Below, piece after piece: positions 5,265 to 8,730 of a stretch of DNA of 8,730 nucleotides (its first letter is position 1; every line of letters starts with the position of its first letter). A program made the position numbers and the translations under genes. Origin of the DNA: CAVQGZ01 sp964356295 (GTDB lineage: Bacteria; Actinomycetota; Actinomycetes; Jiangellales; Jiangellaceae); NCBI GenBank assembly GCA_964356295.1, contig CAYHHE010000099.1, positions 1-8,730 on the forward strand, in the 5' to 3' direction. Under the pieces are notes generated by a model, which saw only the letters and a list, made by a program, of their open reading frames with translations, made no database searches and had not been told where the DNA came from.

Positions 5265-6593
5265 ATGAGCTTTCGCGCCCGCATCACCATCGTCCTGGCG
5301 GTGATCGTCGCCCTGGCCACCGTGGCGGTCTCGCTGGCGGCGCTGACCACGACCCGCCGCCAGCTCTACGCCGAGCTCGACCGGTCGCTGGCCCAGCTGG
5401 CGCGCGCCGGCGACGCGTCCGGCGACCAGGCCGACGACGGACGTGGGCCGCGCGTCCCGCCGCGACTGCGCATCGACGACCCGGTACTGGCGCAGGTGCA
5501 CCAGTCGGACGGGTCGGTGCGTGTGGTCGTGGGCACGGACCAGGCCCCGGTTCCCGCCAGGGTGCTGGACCGGGCGCGCACCCTGGGTCCGACGCGGTTC
5601 TCCACCGAGCTGGACGACGTGCCCTACCGCGGGCTGGCCCGCCCGCTGGGCTCCGACGCGGTGCTGGTCGTGGCCGCCGACGCCAGCGAGCAGGCCCGGG
5701 TGCTGCGCGGCCTGCTGGCGCGGCTCACGCTCATCGGGCTGCTGGTGGCCGGCGGTGCGGCGCTGGCCGGCTGGTTCGCCGCCGGTCGGCTCGTCGCGCC
5801 GCTGACCCGGCTCACCGCAGCCGCCGAGCAGGTGAGCGCCACCGGCGATCTTGACGTTGACGTCCGCACCGACGAGCCCGACGAGGCCGGCCGGCTGTCC
5901 CGGGCCCTGGACGAGATGCTCGCCGCGCTGGCCGCCTCGCAGGCCGCTCAGCAGCAGCTGGTGGACGACGCCGGGCACGAGCTGCGCACGCCGATCACGA
6001 GCATCCTGTCCAACGCCGAGGTGCTCAAGCGGCACCCCGACCTCGACCCCGAGACCCGAGCGACGATCGCCGACGACGTGATCACCGAGTCGCAGGAGCT
6101 CACCCGCCTGGTGAACTCACTGGTCGACCTCGCCGGGGTGACCGGCGCCGCCGAGGAGCCGTCCGACGTCGACCTCGCCGAGCTCGCCCAGGCAGCAGCC
6201 CGACGCCTGCCCGCCGACCAGCGGGACCGGGTGGTGGTCACCGGAGCCGCGCAGGCAACCCTGCGCGCCGTGCAGGTGCAACGGGCGCTGGTGAACCTGC
6301 TCACCAACGCCGCGAAGTTCGACCCGTCCGGCGGGCCCATCGAGGTCGCCGTCGCCAGGGCGAACGGGTCGGTTCAGATCAGCGTCCGCGACCACGGACC
6401 CGGCTTCGCCCCCGGCGACCTCCCGCACGTGTTCGCCCGGTTCTACCGCAGCGACGCTGCCCGCGGCACCCCCGGCTCGGGGCTCGGGCTGGCCATCGTC
6501 AAGGACGTGGCGCAACGCAACGGCGGCGGCGTCACCGCAGCCAACCACCCCGAGGGCGGTGGCGTCGTCCGGATGAGCCTGGCCAGCGGCTGA
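5265..6593 (+). CDS. HAMP-containing sensor histidine kinase (MprB-like)
   Basis: A 442-residue membrane kinase. Transmembrane helix 1 is at ~8-28. An extracytoplasmic sensor of ~115 residues follows (~30-148), then transmembrane helix 2 at ~150-172. HAMP covers ~173-225 (RLVAPLTRLT). The HisKA domain has its phospho-acceptor His238 in DDAGHELRTPIT. The ATPase domain has the N box LVNLLTNAAKF (Asn344, Asn348), the G1 box DHGPGF (376-381), the F box HVFARFYR and the G2 box GSGLGLA (404-410). All catalytic elements are intact. The sensor domain is acidic and Pro/Arg-containing, with no recognisable ligand pocket. ATG 5265 lies 3 nt after the regulator stop, so the two are certainly co-transcribed. 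It presumably phosphorylates that regulator; the signal is unknown. Confidence 0.93.
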   Translation: MSFRARITIVLAVIVALATVAVSLAALTTTRRQLYAELDRSLAQLARAGDASGDQADDGRGPRVPPRLRIDDPVLAQVHQSDGSVRVVVGTDQAPVPARVLDRARTLGPTRFSTELDDVPYRGLARPLGSDAVLVVAADASEQARVLRGLLARLTLIGLLVAGGAALAGWFAAGRLVAPLTRLTAAAEQVSATGDLDVDVRTDEPDEAGRLSRALDEMLAALAASQAAQQQLVDDAGHELRTPITSILSNAEVLKRHPDLDPETRATIADDVITESQELTRLVNSLVDLAGVTGAAEEPSDVDLAELAQAAARRLPADQRDRVVVTGAAQATLRAVQVQRALVNLLTNAAKFDPSGGPIEVAVARANGSVQISVRDHGPGFAPGDLPHVFARFYRSDAARGTPGSGLGLAIVKDVAQRNGGGVTAANHPEGGGVVRMSLASG

Positions 6594-6594
6594 C

Positions 6595-6607
6595 TACCCT
6601 CCTGCGG
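6595..6607 (+). promoter_or_regulatory. -10-like element before the acyltransferase GTG
   Basis: TACCCT (6595-6600) is followed by 7 nt and GTG 6608, immediately after the kinase stop. No Shine-Dalgarno sequence precedes this GTG. It could give an internal, leaderless transcript for the acyltransferase and reductase genes. No -35 is visible. Confidence 0.35.
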
Positions 6608-7384
6608 GTGAGGAACGCCATCCGCGCCGTCGGCTCGGTGCTGTTCTGGGCGTTCATCGCGCTGACGTCCGTGCTGCTGTTCCCGGTGGCGCTGGTCATC
6701 TGGGCGCTCACCCGACCGTTCGACCCACGCACCCGCGCTCTGCACCTGTTCACCTGCTTCTGGGCCTCGCTCTACACCTGGCTGAACCCGGCGTGGCGGT
6801 TGCACATCACCGGCAAGGAGCACATCGCGCCCGGCGTGACCACCGTGATGGTGGCCAACCACCTGTCGCTGGTCGACATCCTCGTGCTTTTCCGCCTGTT
6901 CACGCCGTTCTCGTGGGTGAGCAAGGAGGAAATCTTCCGCGTGCCGTTCATCGGCTGGAACATGCGGCTCAACGGCTACATCCCGTTGAGGCGCGGTGAC
7001 AAGGCCAGCGCCGCGGTGATGATGGACGCCTGCCGGGCCACGCTGCGCGACGGCACGCCGATCATGATGTTCCCGGAGGGCACCCGCTCGCGCACCGGTG
7101 AGCTGCAGGCCTTCAAGCCCGGGGCGTTCCAGCTCGCCCTGGAGACCGGGTGCCCGCTGCAGCCGATCGTGCTGGACGGGTCGGCGCAGGCGCTGCCCAA
7201 GCGGGGGTTCGTGCTGCGCGGACGGCACGTCATCCGGGTCCAGGTGCTGCCGCGCATCGAGGTTTCCGCCGACGGGTCGGTGAGCGCGGTCGACCTGGCC
7301 GGGTCGACCCGCCAGGTCATCGCCGACGCGCTGGCTCGGATGCGTGGTACGTCCGCGGTGGGTTCGGCAGACTCGGGCGCATGA
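6608..7384 (+). CDS. PlsC-like 1-acyl-sn-glycerol-3-phosphate acyltransferase
   Basis: A 258-residue lysophospholipid acyltransferase that would move an acyl chain onto a lysophosphatidic-acid-type acceptor at the membrane. Motif I is NHLSLVD (84-90), an intact NHX4D with catalytic His85 and Asp90. Motif II is around IPLRRGD (125-131). Motif III is FPEGTRS (155-161), and motif IV is QPIVLD (185-190). An N-terminal hydrophobic helix (~10-34) anchors it. Its length is normal for the family. GTG 6608 is 14 nt after the kinase stop with no Shine-Dalgarno sequence. The stop overlaps the start of the aldo/keto reductase by 4 nt (ATGA). Its place behind the two-component genes suggests possible co-expression, but a functional link is inference. 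Confidence 0.9.
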   Translation: MRNAIRAVGSVLFWAFIALTSVLLFPVALVIWALTRPFDPRTRALHLFTCFWASLYTWLNPAWRLHITGKEHIAPGVTTVMVANHLSLVDILVLFRLFTPFSWVSKEEIFRVPFIGWNMRLNGYIPLRRGDKASAAVMMDACRATLRDGTPIMMFPEGTRSRTGELQAFKPGAFQLALETGCPLQPIVLDGSAQALPKRGFVLRGRHVIRVQVLPRIEVSADGSVSAVDLAGSTRQVIADALARMRGTSAVGSADSGA

Positions 7385-8361
7385 GCGACCCCGTCCCGAC
7401 CCTGCAGCAGCGCCGCCTCGGCGACCGGACCGTCTCCGCGATCGGGCTGGGCTGCATGCCGCTGTCCAGCTCGCGGATGGCCGGCCGGCGCGACGACGCC
7501 ATCGCCACCGTGCACGCTGCACTCGATGCCGGCGTCACCCTGCTGGACACCGCCAACGTGTACGCCCCGTCCTGGGACCTGATCGGCCACAACGAGGAGC
7601 TCACCGCTCACGCGCTGCGCACCTGGGCCGCGTCCAGCCAGGACCGTGACCGCGTGCTGCTCACCACCAAGGGCGGCATCAGCCGCGGACCCGGCGAGGT
7701 GTGGGGACGCGACGCCACCCCGGACGGGCTGCGCCGGGCCTGCGAGGGCAGCCTGCGCGCGCTGGGGGTCGACGTGATCGATCTGTACCAGCTGCACCGG
7801 CTCGACCCGTCCGTCCCGGTGGCCGACCAGGTCGCTGGACTGCTGGCGCTGCAGGAGGCGGGGCTGGTGCGGATGGTCGGCGTCTCGAACGTGATCGGCC
7901 CCGAGCTGGACGTGGCGTTCGAGATGGCCGGACGTCCCGGGCCCGCTGGCTCGCCCGATGCTGGGCGCGGCGTCGTGTCGGTGCAGAACGAGTTCTCCCC
8001 GCGCTACCGCGCCGACGCCGAGGTGATCGACACCTGCGCGGCGGCCGGGGTGGCGTACCTGCCGTGGTCGCCGCTAGGCGGGGCCACCGAGGCTGCCGAG
8101 GTGGGGTCGCGCTACGCTGCGATCGCCGACGTGGCCAGCGCCCGCGGCGTGAGCGCCCAGCAGGTGGTGCTGGCCTGGTTGCTGGCCCGCTCGCCGAGCG
8201 TGGTGCCGATCCCGGGCTCGACCCGCCCGGCGACCATCCTCGCCTCGCTTGCCGCTTTCGAGCTGGAGCTGACCCCCGACGAGATCGCCCGGGTGGACTC
8301 GACGGAGGGCGAGCCGTCCTCGATGTACCCCGACGACAAGCCTCGCCCGCCACTGCGCTGA
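7381..8361 (+). CDS. aldo/keto reductase
   Basis: A 326-residue NADPH-dependent oxidoreductase of the aldo/keto reductase superfamily, a soluble (beta/alpha)8 barrel. The catalytic tetrad is intact: Asp56 (LLDTANVY), Tyr61, Lys97 (LLTTKGG) and His139 (YQLHRLDP). The family signature VGVSNV is present, and IPGSTRPATI near the C-terminus is the usual NADP(H)-binding segment. The start segment IGLGCMPLS is typical. The carbonyl substrate cannot be predicted. ATG 7381 overlaps the acyltransferase stop (ATGA), indicating translational coupling. CAGACT 7 nt upstream could also act as a -10 element. The gene is followed within about 50 bp by repeat element copy 2, which may be its terminator. Confidence 0.92.
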   Translation: MSDPVPTLQQRRLGDRTVSAIGLGCMPLSSSRMAGRRDDAIATVHAALDAGVTLLDTANVYAPSWDLIGHNEELTAHALRTWAASSQDRDRVLLTTKGGISRGPGEVWGRDATPDGLRRACEGSLRALGVDVIDLYQLHRLDPSVPVADQVAGLLALQEAGLVRMVGVSNVIGPELDVAFEMAGRPGPAGSPDAGRGVVSVQNEFSPRYRADAEVIDTCAAAGVAYLPWSPLGGATEAAEVGSRYAAIADVASARGVSAQQVVLAWLLARSPSVVPIPGSTRPATILASLAAFELELTPDEIARVDSTEGEPSSMYPDDKPRPPLR

Positions 8362-8413
8362 GCTCCGCCCCCGCGCGGACCTGCCCACCTGCTCGCGCCC
8401 TCCGCGCTCGCCC

Positions 8414-8531
8414 ATGATCCACAGAGGATCTGGTGCGCTGCCGGGATGATCCACGGAGGATCTGGTGCCCGGAGAGCACCGAATCCTCCGTCCACGATGC
8501 GCCGAGAGCACCGAATCCTCCGTGGATCACC
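8414..8531. repeat. four-unit palindromic repeat element, copy 2
   Basis: The architecture matches copy 1: two forward units (from 8414 and 8446), then two inverted units (about 8474-8499 and 8506-8531). TGATCC starts at 8415 and 8447, and GCACC starts at 8476 and 8508, so both pairs have an exact 32-bp period. Total length is ~117 bp, as in copy 1. The core is CCACGGAGGAT, paired with ATCCTCCG in the inverted units, whereas copy 1 has CGGCGG paired with CCGCCG. Inner units 6/7 form a strong hairpin, and outer units 5/8 can extend it. It lies 3' of the aldo/keto reductase gene, again consistent with a terminator-type or 3'-end element. Confidence 0.85.
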
Positions 8532-8730
8532 ACGGGGGCCGCGTACGTACGGTGTGGTCGCCGTGGTGTGTGCACAACAGCCCATCACTGCGCCCCCCGA
8601 CATAGCGGTACGGGCAACTCCAGACGGGTCCAGATCAGCGCTCCCAGTAAGAACAGCCGCAGTTCACTCGCCAATCGTAACTGTTCAGGTCCCTGCGGCG
8701 TGGCGTGTTGATCTTGGCGTGGGTTGCGAC
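8532..8730. other. atypical lower-GC non-coding stretch at right edge
   Basis: About 200 bp with visibly lower G/C than the rest of the window and no recognisable RNA gene. On the - strand one frame stays open from the window edge (8728) to a TGA at 8585-8587. It gives a 47-residue tail with a helical Leu-rich segment (LRLASELRLFLLGALIW). About two thirds of its third positions are G/C, against nearly all in the window's real genes. It could be the 3' end of an acquired gene entering from the right, or chance. Everything else here I leave unassigned. Confidence 0.3.

Noticed and set aside
4137..6035. Open frame of 632 codons on the - strand
   Set aside because: It lies antisense to the response regulator and kinase, whose domains are unmistakable. 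It is an artefact of high-GC codon bias.
1757..8531. The two repeat elements as inverted ends of a composite transposon around the intervening genes
   Set aside because: Each copy is itself palindromic, no transposase or target duplication is seen, and the genes between have host-like composition.
8433..8711. 92-codon + strand open frame at the right end
   Set aside because: It begins inside the repeat element, has no codon bias or domain, and is unlikely to be a gene.

Overview
The window is high-GC DNA with very strong G/C preference at third codon positions and frequent GTG starts. It encodes a mycothiol-dependent enzyme relative and an MprA/MprB-like two-component pair. Together these point to an actinobacterium. 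Genus cannot be fixed from the sequence; Nocardioidaceae- or Intrasporangiaceae-like is only a guess. No rRNA, tRNA, CRISPR array, integrase or transposase is recognisable.

Left part (1-1900): a three-helix-bundle + ArsC/low-molecular-weight-phosphatase-fold protein (+) contains no cysteine at all, and Asp replaces the catalytic Cys. It converges on a small FmdB-type zinc-ribbon gene (-). FmdB shares a short divergent promoter region with an unrecognised 172-residue protein (+). The 3' end of that gene leads into a ~117-bp four-unit palindromic repeat element.

Middle (1900-3760): a MntA/HepT (nucleotidyltransferase antitoxin/HEPN toxin) operon lies on the - strand. MntA has an intact GSX10DXD motif, but HepT has Arg in place of the RNase His in RX4HXY. 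Divergent from it is a DinB/MDMPI-fold mycothiol-dependent-enzyme homologue with an intact His/Glu/His metal triad. That gene ends in a strong hairpin shared with the next, convergent gene.

Right part (3760-8361): a secreted, Glu-rich helical protein with a Gly/His tail (-) is divergent from a gene cluster (+). The cluster runs OmpR-family response regulator, HAMP-type histidine kinase, PlsC-like acyltransferase and aldo/keto reductase. Spacing is tight (3-nt gap, 14-nt gap, 4-nt ATGA overlap). The 187-bp divergent region holds three 11-bp-spaced direct repeats and a perfect 15-bp palindrome. This fits a regulator controlling itself and the secreted protein, with envelope lipid remodelling as a possible linked output (inference).

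Right end (8362-8730): a second copy of the four-unit repeat element follows the aldo/keto reductase. After it comes about 190 bp of atypical, lower-GC sequence with no confident gene. The most novel-looking items are the paired four-unit repeat elements (identical architecture, 32-bp period, arm co-variation between copies) and the two proteins that have lost their catalytic residue.
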